Below, piece after piece: positions 39,512 to 47,074 of a stretch of DNA of 64,000 bases (position 1 is its first letter; every line of letters starts with the position of its first letter). The stretch spans positions 620,001-684,000 of the forward strand of contig NZ_FNAJ01000003.1 in assembly GCF_900101905.1 (NCBI RefSeq), given 5' to 3'. The stretch comes from Myxococcus virescens. Its GTDB lineage: Bacteria > Myxococcota > Myxococcia > Myxococcales > Myxococcaceae. The notes under the pieces are model-generated. The model did no database searches. It worked only from the letters and a program-made list of their open reading frames with translations, and had not been told where the DNA came from. The translations under genes and the position numbers were made by a program.

Positions 39512-39527
39512 ACTTGCCGCGGCAAGT
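39512..39527. promoter_or_regulatory. Perfect 16-bp palindrome upstream of the threonine leader
   Basis: ACTTGCCGCGGCAAGT is a perfect palindrome 18 bases ahead of the leader start and overlaps TTGACT (39509-39514), a possible -35 box; no good -10 is seen. Its symmetry and position suit an operator for a dimeric repressor or a transcription-factor site. Identity of the binder unknown. Confidence 0.4.
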
Positions 39528-39545
39528 TCGGCCAGCCTTCCCTTC

Positions 39546-39674
39546 ATGAACGGCGTCAACAGCCAGCACGTGCAGCGCGAGGGAACGACGTTCCTCGCCC
39601 GCGTGTGTGTCCTGACGACCGTGCTGACCACCACCACGACCACGACGACTCCCCGCCGGGCGCGGGTGGTCTAG
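39546..39674 (+). CDS. thrL: Threonine attenuator leader peptide
   Basis: 42 codons from ATG at 39546 to TAG at 39672. The peptide contains TT at 14-15, TTVL at 24-27, and eight consecutive Thr codons (28-35, 39627-39650: ACC ACC ACC ACG ACC ACG ACG ACT), twelve Thr in all, then PRRARVV. The Thr run ends one base before the first arm of a downstream hairpin. This layout is that of a ribosome-stalling leader peptide, as in enterobacterial thrL, although the sequence is unrelated and Ile codons are absent. No strong Shine-Dalgarno is visible, so the exact start is less sure than the Thr run. Confidence 0.8.
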   Translation: MNGVNSQHVQREGTTFLARVCVLTTVLTTTTTTTTPRRARVV

Positions 39675-39737
39675 CGACGGAACCCCCTTGGTTTCCAGCT
39701 CGGCCCCGCGCTCTCCGGCGCGGGGCTTTTTTGTTTT
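39652..39737 (+). promoter_or_regulatory. Threonine transcription attenuator
   Basis: Four pairing arms are visible. Arm 1 (CCCGC, 39652-39656) pairs with arm 2 (GCGGG, 39662-39666) as a pause hairpin inside the last leader codons. Arm 2 can instead pair with arm 3: GGGCGCGGG (39658-39666) against CCCGCGCTC (39705-39713), giving an antiterminator. Arm 3 with arm 4 forms the terminator. A ribosome stalled on the Thr codons would cover arm 1 and leave arm 2 free for arm 3, so the downstream gene is transcribed when charged Thr-tRNA is scarce. If the ribosome reaches the TAG it masks arm 2 and the terminator forms. Confidence 0.75.
39703..39737 (+). terminator. Intrinsic terminator of the threonine attenuator
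   Basis: Perfect 9-bp stem GCCCCGCGC / GCGCGGGGC with loop TCTCCG, followed by TTTTTTGTTTT. It is the clearest intrinsic terminator on the plus strand in the window and lies 28 bases after the leader stop and about 100 bases before thrA, where no gene ends, so its role must be conditional. Confidence 0.85.
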
Positions 39738-39833
39738 CACATGCCGCAGGAGCCCCGACATGCAGCCCTCCCCGCAGTCGACGCCGCCGCCCCCGCCGTC
39801 TCGCCTCGCCGCCTTCCACGCGGAGGTGCGCTC

Positions 39834-42293
39834 ATGAGGGTGATGAAATTCGGGGGGACGAGCGTGGGCAACGCCGAGCGGATGCGCGGCGTGGCGGACC
39901 TGGCCGCGGCGGCGCGCAAGGAGACGCGGGTGATGATGGTCGCCTCGGCCGTGTCCGGCATCACCAACCTCCTGGTGGACGCGGCCCGCGCGGCCCAGGA
40001 AGGTCAGCCGGTGGAGTCGCTCCACGGCCGCTTCGAGGACGTCCACCGCGGCATCATCCGCGAGCTGGCGGCGGAGCTGGGGGAGGCGCGGCTGCGCTCG
40101 CTGGAAGAGGGGCTTTCCACGCTGGCCTCGGAGCTGCGCGGGCTGCTGCAGGGCGTGGGGCTGCTGCGGGAATGTTCGCCCTCCGTGCTCGCGCACCTGT
40201 CCGGACTGGGCGAGCGCGCCTCGTGCCTGATTCTGGGCGCGCTGATGCACGCACGCGGACTGGAGCCGCACGCCGTGGAGCCACGGGACGTCATCCTCTG
40301 CGCGGGGGACCCGCTCCAGGCCACGCCGCTCCAGGAGGAGACCCGGGCGCGCTTCACGCCGCTGCGCGAGGCCGGCGGCCCCGGGCTGATGCTGATGCCG
40401 GGCTTCTTCGGCGGTGACACCCGGGGCAAGACGATGTGCCTGGGCCGGGGTGGCTCGGACTATTCGGCGGCGCTGGCGGCGGCGGCGCTGGACGCGGAGC
40501 TGCTGGAGATCTGGACGGACGTGGACGGCATCTTCAGCGCCGACCCGCGGCTGGTGCCAGAAGCCTTCCCGCTGCCCGAGGTGAGCTTCGAGGAGGCCAT
40601 GGAGCTGGCCTACTTCGGCGCCAAGGTGCTCCACCCCAAGACGATTGCGCCCGCGCGCGAGCGCGGCATCCCCGTGCGCGTCTGCAACAGCTTCCGCCCA
40701 GACCACCCGGGCACCCGCGTCACCGACGACGCCGCGCCGCCCGAGCACCCCGTGCGCGGCCTCTCCTTCCTTCCCGGCATCGCCCTGGTGAACCTGGGCG
40801 GCGCGGGACTCAAGGGCGTTCCGGGCACCGCCGCCCGCGTCTTCGAGTCCATGGCCCTCGCCAACATCTCCGTGGTGCTCATCACCCAGGGCTCCAGCGA
40901 ATGCTCCATCAGCTTCTGCGTCCAGCAGGCGGACGCGGAGCGCGCCGTGCAGGCCCTGGAAGTCGCGTTCGAGATGGAGCGCGCGGCGGGCAAGGTGGAC
41001 ACCATCGAGCAGCAGCGCGGGCTCGCCGTGCTCAGCATCGTCGGTGATGGCATGCGCCACCGCGTGGGCGTGGCGGGCACCTTCTTCAGCGCGCTGGCGG
41101 ACGTGGGTTGCAGCATCGCCGCCATCGCGCAGGGCTCCAGCGAGCGCAGCATCTCAGCGGTCATCGCGGAGACGGACGGTCCCCGCGCCCTGGCCCATGT
41201 CCACGGTCGGTGCTTCGGCACCACGGAAGTCGTGGAGCTGCTGCTGGCCGGAGTGGGCAGCGTGGGCGGCGAGCTGCTCAAGCAGGTCCACCAGCAGGCG
41301 CCCAAGCTGCGCGCCCACGGCGTGGACCTGCGCGTCTGCGTCATCGCCAACAGCCAGCGCGTCGCGACGGCGAGCGAGGGAATTCCCCTGGAGGACTGGA
41401 AGCAGCGGCTGGCGGCCAGCAGCGACGCCGCGCCCCTGGACGCCTTCCGCGACTGGGCCCGCGCGAAGCGGCCGGGCCGGCCCGTCTTCGTGGACTGCAC
41501 CAGCAGCGAGGACATCGCGCTCGCCTACCCGTCGCTGATGGAGGCGGGGCTCCACGTCGTCACCGCCAACAAGAAGGCCAACGCCGGCCAGTGGAGCCAC
41601 TACCGCAAGCTGCGCGAGACGGCCTCCCGTCACCAACGCCGCTTCCTCTACGAGACGAACGTGGGCGCGGCGCTGCCTGTCATCGACACGCTGAAGAACA
41701 TGCTGCGCACGGGAGACCGGGTGCTGCGCGTGGAAGGCATCCTCTCCGGCTCGCTGTCATTCATCCTGGGCCTGACGGAGGAAGGCATCCCCTTGTCGCA
41801 GGCGGTGGGCACCGCCATGGAGAAGCGCTTCACCGAACCCGACCCGCGCGACGACCTCCACGGCACCGACGTGGCGCGCAAGGTGCTCATCCTCGCCCGC
41901 GAGCTGGGCCGCCAGGTGGAGTTGGAGCAGGTGACGCTGGACTCCCTGCTGCCGTCGGACTTCGACGCCACCGGGCCGCTGGATGACTTCCTCGCCCGGC
42001 TCCCGCTGGTGGACGCCGCCTTCCAGCGCCGCGTGGAGGCACTCCGCGCGGAGGGCAAGGTGCTACGCTACGTGGGCAGCGTCACGGAGGACGGCTGCTT
42101 TGTCGGGCTCGTGCCGGTGCCCCTGACGCACCCGCTGGCGGCGGTGAAGGGCGGAGAGAACGCGCTCAGCTTCACCTCGGAGCGCTACAGCCCCACACCG
42201 CTGGTGATTCGCGGCTATGGCGCGGGCGCGGCGGTGACAGCCGCTGGCGTGCTGGCGGACGTGCTCCGCCTGGTCGACGGGCCACTTCCCTGA
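39834..42293 (+). CDS. thrA: Bifunctional aspartokinase/homoserine dehydrogenase I
   Basis: 819 aa, the size of E. coli ThrA (820). The ATG at 39834 follows GGAGGTG. Aspartokinase domain (1-about 290): KFGGTSVGN, GRGGSDYSA, WTDVDGIFSADPR. Two ACT regulatory repeats (about 315-460) carry NLGGAGLKGVPGTAARVF and the paired QGSSE motifs (QGSSECSIS, QGSSERSIS). Homoserine dehydrogenase domain from about 470: GVGSVGGELL (nucleotide loop), VTANKKANAG, GILSGSLSFILG and the catalytic-Lys region EPDPRDDLHGTDVARK. It phosphorylates aspartate and reduces aspartate semialdehyde towards threonine and methionine. ACT domains imply feedback by threonine; the attenuator adds transcriptional control. Confidence 0.95.
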   Translation: MRVMKFGGTSVGNAERMRGVADLAAAARKETRVMMVASAVSGITNLLVDAARAAQEGQPVESLHGRFEDVHRGIIRELAAELGEARLRSLEEGLSTLASELRGLLQGVGLLRECSPSVLAHLSGLGERASCLILGALMHARGLEPHAVEPRDVILCAGDPLQATPLQEETRARFTPLREAGGPGLMLMPGFFGGDTRGKTMCLGRGGSDYSAALAAAALDAELLEIWTDVDGIFSADPRLVPEAFPLPEVSFEEAMELAYFGAKVLHPKTIAPARERGIPVRVCNSFRPDHPGTRVTDDAAPPEHPVRGLSFLPGIALVNLGGAGLKGVPGTAARVFESMALANISVVLITQGSSECSISFCVQQADAERAVQALEVAFEMERAAGKVDTIEQQRGLAVLSIVGDGMRHRVGVAGTFFSALADVGCSIAAIAQGSSERSISAVIAETDGPRALAHVHGRCFGTTEVVELLLAGVGSVGGELLKQVHQQAPKLRAHGVDLRVCVIANSQRVATASEGIPLEDWKQRLAASSDAAPLDAFRDWARAKRPGRPVFVDCTSSEDIALAYPSLMEAGLHVVTANKKANAGQWSHYRKLRETASRHQRRFLYETNVGAALPVIDTLKNMLRTGDRVLRVEGILSGSLSFILGLTEEGIPLSQAVGTAMEKRFTEPDPRDDLHGTDVARKVLILARELGRQVELEQVTLDSLLPSDFDATGPLDDFLARLPLVDAAFQRRVEALRAEGKVLRYVGSVTEDGCFVGLVPVPLTHPLAAVKGGENALSFTSERYSPTPLVIRGYGAGAAVTAAGVLADVLRLVDGPLP

Positions 42294-42408
42294 GTTGACG
42301 CCCGGTACGACAGGTCCGCGGCCGATGTCCGTTTGAAGTTGGCTGCGGACTTGTCGACAATGCCCCGCCTGCCCTCGAATGCGCGAGAGGCAAGGGGGAG
42401 AGAACGGA

Positions 42409-44022
42409 ATGGACGTGACTCGCAAGCCGACCCGAGACCTCACCTGCAAGGTGCTGGCGCTCGCATTCACCCTGGCGCTGACAACTGCGTGTCCCGGTGA
42501 CGATGATGAGGGCGGTGGCGGTAGCGGAGAACCCGTCACCCTGAGCGGCACGGTGACGTACGACTTCGTCCCGGCCGTCTATTCTCCCTCCACGCGGCGG
42601 GGGACCCTGGACTTCGCCCAGTCCTCCAAGCGGCCCGTGCGCAACGCCGTGGTCCAGGTGCGGCAGGGCACGCGGGTGCTCGTCGATGGAACGACGGACC
42701 AGCAGGGGCGCTACACGCTCACATACACCCCTTCCGGCAGCGGGGCGCTGTCGGTGGTCGCGCTCGCCAAGACGACCGAGCCGGAAATCCAGATTGAGGA
42801 CAACACCGACAACAACGCCATCTGGGCGGTGGGCGGCGACATCACCGCGACGGTGACGACCAAGGACTTGCACGCGACCCACGGATGGGCGGGCTCCCGA
42901 TACACGGCCAGCCGGCGCATCGCGGCGCCCTTCGCCATCCTCGACAGCATGTACACCGCGTCGCGGGCCTTCATGGACGTGCGCCCGGTCAACTTCCCGC
43001 TGCTGAAGGTGAACTGGAGCCCGAACAACATGCCCCAGTCGGGCACCGCGCCGGATCGCCGGGATGGCCGAATCGGCACCTCGCACTTCTCCTTCAGGGA
43101 GAACGAAATCTACGTGCTCGGCCGGGAGGGCATCGACACCGACGAGTTCGACGCCCACGTCATCGTCCACGAGTGGGGGCACTACTTCGAGGCCAACCTG
43201 TCGCGCGCGGACAGTCCGGGCGGGCCGCACTCCAGCGGTGACATCCTGGACCCGCGCCTCGCCTTCGGCGAAGGCTATGGCAACGCGCTCGCCAGCATCC
43301 TGCTGCCGGAGCCCATCTACGCCGACACATTCTGGGACACCTCGACGCTGGTCGCCTTCGGCTTCGACGCGGAGAGCGAGCCGCCCAGCACCGACGACCC
43401 GCGCAAGGGCGCCTTCTCCGAGATGAGCGTCTTCCGGCTGCTCTATGACTTGTACGACTCCGGCACCAACGAGTCGTACGACAGGGTGTCGTACGACCTG
43501 GGCATCCTCTACGACGTGCTCGTCGGCCCGCAGAAGGCGACGCCCGCGCTGACCACCATCGGCTCGTTCATCAACGGCCTCAAGGCCCAGTCCGGCGTCA
43601 GCATCGCGGACGTGGACCGGCTGCTGGCCTACTACAACATCGGGTCCATCTCCTCGGACTTCGGTGATGGGGACACGCCACTGCGCGCCATCTACACCCA
43701 CGTGCCGGGCATCCCGTACACCACCGAAGTCCCCCTGGTGGGCGGGCGCGACTACAACAAGCGCGAGCAGAACCAGTACTACGTCTTCACCGGCACGGGC
43801 CGGAACATGACGCTCAGCGCGTCCCACGCGGAGCAGGACGTGGGCATCGAAGTCTTCGGCCAGGGCCGGCGCCTGGCGCAGTCCGACATCGACTACACCG
43901 GTACGGAGACGGTCAGCATCCCGACCCAGGCGGACACGCAGTATGTCGTGGTCGTGTTCGGCTTCCAGGAGGAGGCCGAAAACTACGATCCCTTCCCCAT
44001 CCTCTCCATCACCAGCCAGTGA
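42409..44022 (+). CDS. HEWGH metalloprotease-like lipoprotein
   Basis: 537 aa from the ATG at 42409 after AAGGGGGAGAG. Lipoprotein signal (FTLALTTAC) with acidic PGDDDEGGGG linker. An N-terminal beta-sandwich of the carboxypeptidase-regulatory type (about 45-130, VRNAVVQVRQGTRVLVDGTT, GRYTLTY) leads to a zinc-binding region with HVIVHEWGHYFE (HExxH) and a downstream FGEGYGNALASIL that could supply the third Glu ligand. A C-terminal PPC-like beta domain (about 445-535) follows. A surface-anchored protease is likely; no characterised family is recognised with certainty. The next gene begins 14 bp later. Confidence 0.72.
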   Translation: MDVTRKPTRDLTCKVLALAFTLALTTACPGDDDEGGGGSGEPVTLSGTVTYDFVPAVYSPSTRRGTLDFAQSSKRPVRNAVVQVRQGTRVLVDGTTDQQGRYTLTYTPSGSGALSVVALAKTTEPEIQIEDNTDNNAIWAVGGDITATVTTKDLHATHGWAGSRYTASRRIAAPFAILDSMYTASRAFMDVRPVNFPLLKVNWSPNNMPQSGTAPDRRDGRIGTSHFSFRENEIYVLGREGIDTDEFDAHVIVHEWGHYFEANLSRADSPGGPHSSGDILDPRLAFGEGYGNALASILLPEPIYADTFWDTSTLVAFGFDAESEPPSTDDPRKGAFSEMSVFRLLYDLYDSGTNESYDRVSYDLGILYDVLVGPQKATPALTTIGSFINGLKAQSGVSIADVDRLLAYYNIGSISSDFGDGDTPLRAIYTHVPGIPYTTEVPLVGGRDYNKREQNQYYVFTGTGRNMTLSASHAEQDVGIEVFGQGRRLAQSDIDYTGTETVSIPTQADTQYVVVVFGFQEEAENYDPFPILSITSQ

Positions 44023-44035
44023 TTCCGGAGCGCAC

Positions 44036-44536
44036 ATGAACCTCAAGGCAATCGCAGCCCTGTCCAGTCTCCTCGCGCTCACGGCGCAGGTCGCCTGCAC
44101 CTCCCCGTCGAAGTCGAACCCCACGCCCAGCGACACCTCGAACACCACGAAGGTCGGCGCGCCGGTGAAGGTGGACGCGAAGCTGGGTGAGGACCAGGCC
44201 CGCGTCTCCCTGCGCTTCGACGCGCCGGCGACCGACGTCAAGGTCAGCCTCTCCGGAGTGGACGGACTCGAAGTGAAGAGCTCCGCCACCCCCGTGTCGG
44301 GTGGCAGCTTCACCCAGGACGCCGTGTCCGAGTTCGACGTGAGCTTCACGCCGGGTGAAGGGCAGTCTCACCTCGTCGTCACCGTCACGGGTGATTTCCG
44401 CGGCGCGCACCTGTCGCGGGTATTCAGCTTCGCGGTGGGTACGCCCACGGCGGCGCAGCAGAAGACCGAAGGCACGACGGTGACGGGCGACGACGGGCAG
44501 CCCATCAAGGTCATGCCCTCGTCCGACGCCGAGTAG
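44036..44536 (+). CDS. Small lipoprotein, partner of the metalloprotease
   Basis: 166 aa, ATG 14 bp after the metalloprotease stop and preceded by CCGGAG; evidently the same operon. Lipobox Cys in ALTAQVACTS. The mature part is a single beta-sandwich-like domain (about 50-145: VKVDAKLGEDQARVSLRF, VKVSLSGVDGLEVKSSA, HLVVTVTGDFRGAHLSRVFS) with an acidic Thr/Asp-rich tail. It could be a co-secreted inhibitor, chaperone or anchor for the protease; this is inferred from position only. Confidence 0.65.
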   Translation: MNLKAIAALSSLLALTAQVACTSPSKSNPTPSDTSNTTKVGAPVKVDAKLGEDQARVSLRFDAPATDVKVSLSGVDGLEVKSSATPVSGGSFTQDAVSEFDVSFTPGEGQSHLVVTVTGDFRGAHLSRVFSFAVGTPTAAQQKTEGTTVTGDDGQPIKVMPSSDAE

Positions 44537-44600
44537 TCCGGCGGGCACAGCCGAGGCCCGGGAGACCGGGCCCGGCCGAGGCAGCCCCCTGAAAAACATA

Positions 44601-44632
44601 GCGGGGAGCGCGCCCCCCGACGCACTCCCCGC
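44601..44632 (-). terminator. Hairpin 1 with minus-strand U-tract
   Basis: GCGGGGAG / CTCCCCGC stem (8 bp) with a 16-base loop; read leftwards it is followed by TATGTTTTTC. Its core CAT..GGGAGC.CGCCCCC..GACG..CTCCC is shared with hairpin 2, so the two look like diverged copies of one element. Confidence 0.5.
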
Positions 44633-44668
44633 CACGTGAGCCACTCAGACGAGAGCTCCAGAAAAAAA

Positions 44669-44703
44669 CATTGGGAGCACGCCCCCTCGACGTGCTCCCA
44701 ATG
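44669..44703 (-). terminator. Hairpin 2 with minus-strand U-tract
   Basis: Perfect 13-bp stem CATTGGGAGCACG / CGTGCTCCCAATG with a 9-base loop; on the minus strand it is followed by seven U residues, a textbook intrinsic terminator. No minus-strand gene ends here. Confidence 0.65.
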
Positions 44704-44739
44704 ACTGCGCGGCCCGACTCCGGCGCGCCCTCCCCCTGT

Positions 44740-44769
44740 GGAAGCAACAGCCCCCCCGGGCTTGCTTCC
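44740..44769. repeat. Hairpin 3 (inverted repeat)
   Basis: GGAAGCAA (44740-44747) pairs with TTGCTTCC (44762-44769), and inside it GCCC pairs with GGGC. It has no U-tract on either strand and would be a stable stem in a transcript of either polarity. Confidence 0.6.
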
Positions 44770-44917
44770 TCCCCATCCCCACTTCGAAATTCAAAACGCA
44801 CGGCGCCGAAAACCTTGAGGCCCCCCTGCGTTTATTTTTCGGGCCGCCTGGAGCGATGCTCCGCCCACACGGCCACACACACACGCTGCGTATGGGCCTT
44901 CGCGAGTGGCTCCCAGG

Positions 44918-47017
44918 ATGACGACCGACCTCCCCGCCCCGAAGCCCTCGACCCACGGCTTCACAGGGACGCTGTTCCACCTCTGGGTCTTCCTCGGCTC
45001 CTTCCTGCTCTTCCAGGTGGAGCTCATCCTCGCGCGGCTGCTGCTGCCCTCCTACGGAAGCAGCGCGGCCATCTGGACGACGTGCCTGGTGTTCTACCAG
45101 GCGGTGCTGCTGCTCGGTTACTTCTACTCGAGCCGGGTCGCGGTGGCCGCGCACCAGGGCCGCTACCGCTGGGCCCACCTGGGCTTCGTGCTGGTCGCGG
45201 TGGTCGTCTTCCCGTTCCGGCTGCACCTCTTCGAGCTGCACCCCGTGGCGGCCATCCTGCTCACGCTGACGCTGTCACTGGGGCTGCCGTTCCTCGCCTT
45301 GTCGACGACGAGCGTCGTCGCCCAGGGCTGGTTCACCCGCACGGAGCATCCCTCTCGGGGTGACCCGTTCTTCCTCTACGGAACGTCCAACGCGGGCGCG
45401 CTCACGGCGCTGCTCACCTTCCCCTTCCTGGTGGAGCCGGCGCTCGACATCCAGGAACAGCTGGTCGTCTGGTACGCGGGCTACGGCGCGTTCGTCGTCT
45501 TCGCGCTGCTCTGCATCCGGCGTGTTCGCCCGGCGCTTGCCGGGGGAAGCACGACGTCCGCGCCAGCGGCCGGGACCGAGCCGGCGCCCCGCGCCCCGCG
45601 CGCCTCACGCATCACCTGGCTGCTGCTGTCCGCGAGCGCCAATGCGCTGCTGCTCGCGGTCACCAACGTCCTCACGCTGGATGCCTCCATCCCGCTGCTG
45701 TGGATCCTCCCCCTCTCGCTGTACCTGCTCACGCTCATCGTCTGCTTCTCGAAGCGGCCCCCCACGCCCACGGGGTTGAACCGGCTCGCGCTGGGGAGCC
45801 TCGCCGTCGCGGCGGGCGCGGCCCTCTTCGCGCTGGCACGCGCGCAGACGTCGCTCCCGTCCCTGGTGCTGCACAGCGCGGTGCTCTGGGTGGGCTGCCT
45901 GCTGATGCATGGCAACCTCGTGTGGTGCCGCCCGTCGGACCCGCGCCTGCTGGGCTCGTTCTACCTGCACGTCTCGCTGGGCGGTCTGGTGGGCACCTTG
46001 CTGCTGGCCCTGGTCGTTCCCCTGACGCTGGGCTCGCTGGCGCTCCCGTACCTGGACCACGGCATCACCGGACTGCTCCTGCTGGGAGGACTGGCGGCGC
46101 GGGACATGATGCGCCGAGGCCAGGGGATGCCCGTCCCGAAGCTGGCGCCCTACGTATCGAGCGGAGCCGCCCTGTTCGTCGTCGCGGTCCTGGTGCTCTC
46201 CGGGTGGATGCTCGCGCGCGGGCGCATCGAAGGTTCGCGCACCTTCTACGGCCTCTACACGGTCAAGGACGCGGAGGGCCTGCGGCTGTTCCAGCACGGC
46301 AGCACCGTGCACGGCGTGGAGAACCTCCACCCGGACGAGCGAGGAGAGCCCCTCTCCTACTACCACCGGGGCTCCGCGGTGGGCCGGGTGCTGGCCTCGG
46401 AACGGATTCCGCGTGAGCGCGTGGCCGTCGTGGGGCTCGGCATCGGCAGCCTCGCCGCGTATGGCCGCCCCGGCGAGCATTGGGACTTCTACGAGTTGGA
46501 CCCGGAGGTGGAGCGGCTCGCGCGCCAGCACTTCAGCATGCTCGGCTCCAGCCAGGCGGAGCTCCGCGTCCTTGCGGGGGATGCGCGCCTTCGCATGGAG
46601 GAAGCCAAGGACGGCGGGTACGACGTCATCGTCCTCGATGCGTTCTCCAGCGACTTCGTCCCCACGCACCTGCTGACCCGGGAGGCGCTGAGCCTCTATC
46701 TCCGGAAGCTCGCGCCGGAGGGGCTCCTGCTGTTCCATGTCTCCAGCCGGCTCTTCGACCTGGTCCCCGTGCTCACCCGCTTGAGCACGGAGCTGCGGGT
46801 CCAGGGGCTCGTGAACCAGACGGAGCGCCTCACCGCCGAGGAGCTGGCGTCGGGCCGCTCACCCAGCGTCTGGTTCGCCATGAGCGCCAACAGCGACGTC
46901 GCGGCCCGCCTCACCCAGGAGCTGCCCTTCCAGCCGGTGGACACGCCGCCCGAGCTGAAGGACAGGCGCGTCTGGTCCGACAGCTACGTCAACCTGCTGC
47001 ACGCGCTCGCGCACTGA
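44918..47017 (+). CDS. Membrane/spermidine-synthase-like fusion protein
   Basis: 699 aa from the ATG at 44918; an in-frame GTG at 44906 is possible. About twelve hydrophobic segments fill residues 20-420 (WVFLGSFLLFQVELILARLL, CLVFYQAVLLLGYFY, LYLLTLIVCF), followed by a soluble SpeE-like Rossmann domain (about 440-699) with VAVVGLGIGSLAAYG, FYELDPEVERLA, VLAGDARLRMEEA and VIVLDAFSSDFVPTHLLT. The catalytic-loop sequence (LDAFSSD) is closer to true spermidine synthases than that of the 20-22 kb protein. Annotated relatives are called fused MFS/spermidine synthase; substrate unproven. Confidence 0.82.
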   Translation: MTTDLPAPKPSTHGFTGTLFHLWVFLGSFLLFQVELILARLLLPSYGSSAAIWTTCLVFYQAVLLLGYFYSSRVAVAAHQGRYRWAHLGFVLVAVVVFPFRLHLFELHPVAAILLTLTLSLGLPFLALSTTSVVAQGWFTRTEHPSRGDPFFLYGTSNAGALTALLTFPFLVEPALDIQEQLVVWYAGYGAFVVFALLCIRRVRPALAGGSTTSAPAAGTEPAPRAPRASRITWLLLSASANALLLAVTNVLTLDASIPLLWILPLSLYLLTLIVCFSKRPPTPTGLNRLALGSLAVAAGAALFALARAQTSLPSLVLHSAVLWVGCLLMHGNLVWCRPSDPRLLGSFYLHVSLGGLVGTLLLALVVPLTLGSLALPYLDHGITGLLLLGGLAARDMMRRGQGMPVPKLAPYVSSGAALFVVAVLVLSGWMLARGRIEGSRTFYGLYTVKDAEGLRLFQHGSTVHGVENLHPDERGEPLSYYHRGSAVGRVLASERIPRERVAVVGLGIGSLAAYGRPGEHWDFYELDPEVERLARQHFSMLGSSQAELRVLAGDARLRMEEAKDGGYDVIVLDAFSSDFVPTHLLTREALSLYLRKLAPEGLLLFHVSSRLFDLVPVLTRLSTELRVQGLVNQTERLTAEELASGRSPSVWFAMSANSDVAARLTQELPFQPVDTPPELKDRRVWSDSYVNLLHALAH

Positions 47018-47030
47018 GCCACGGTCTCGT

Positions 47031-47059
47031 GGCGCTTCCGAGCACGCCCCGGAAGCGCC
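47031..47059. terminator. Bidirectional hairpin between convergent genes
   Basis: Perfect 10-bp stem GGCGCTTCCG / CGGAAGCGCC with a 9-base loop, 13 bases after the plus-strand stop and 15 bases from the minus-strand TAXI-gene stop. No T-tract. Confidence 0.6.
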
Positions 47060-47074
47060 CTGTGGCAGCGGCGA

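Larger units (their letters stand above)
44537..44917. other. Structured 380-bp intergenic region
   Basis: No gene is supported here. Three strong hairpins (44601-44632, 44669-44703, 44740-44769) occupy the centre. Two of them have A-tracts on their left side, so read on the minus strand each is a stem followed by a U-tract. The right part (44780-44850) is more A/T-rich than the window average and includes TTTATTTTTC. Candidates are tandem terminators, a cis-acting leader for the following gene or an antisense or small RNA. Confidence 0.6.

Noticed and set aside
39741-39833. Upstream in-frame start for thrA at 39741
   Set aside because: The 31 extra residues are Pro/Ala/Arg-rich and unlike ThrA, while the ATG at 39834 has a good GGAGGTG site and gives the family's usual N-terminus.
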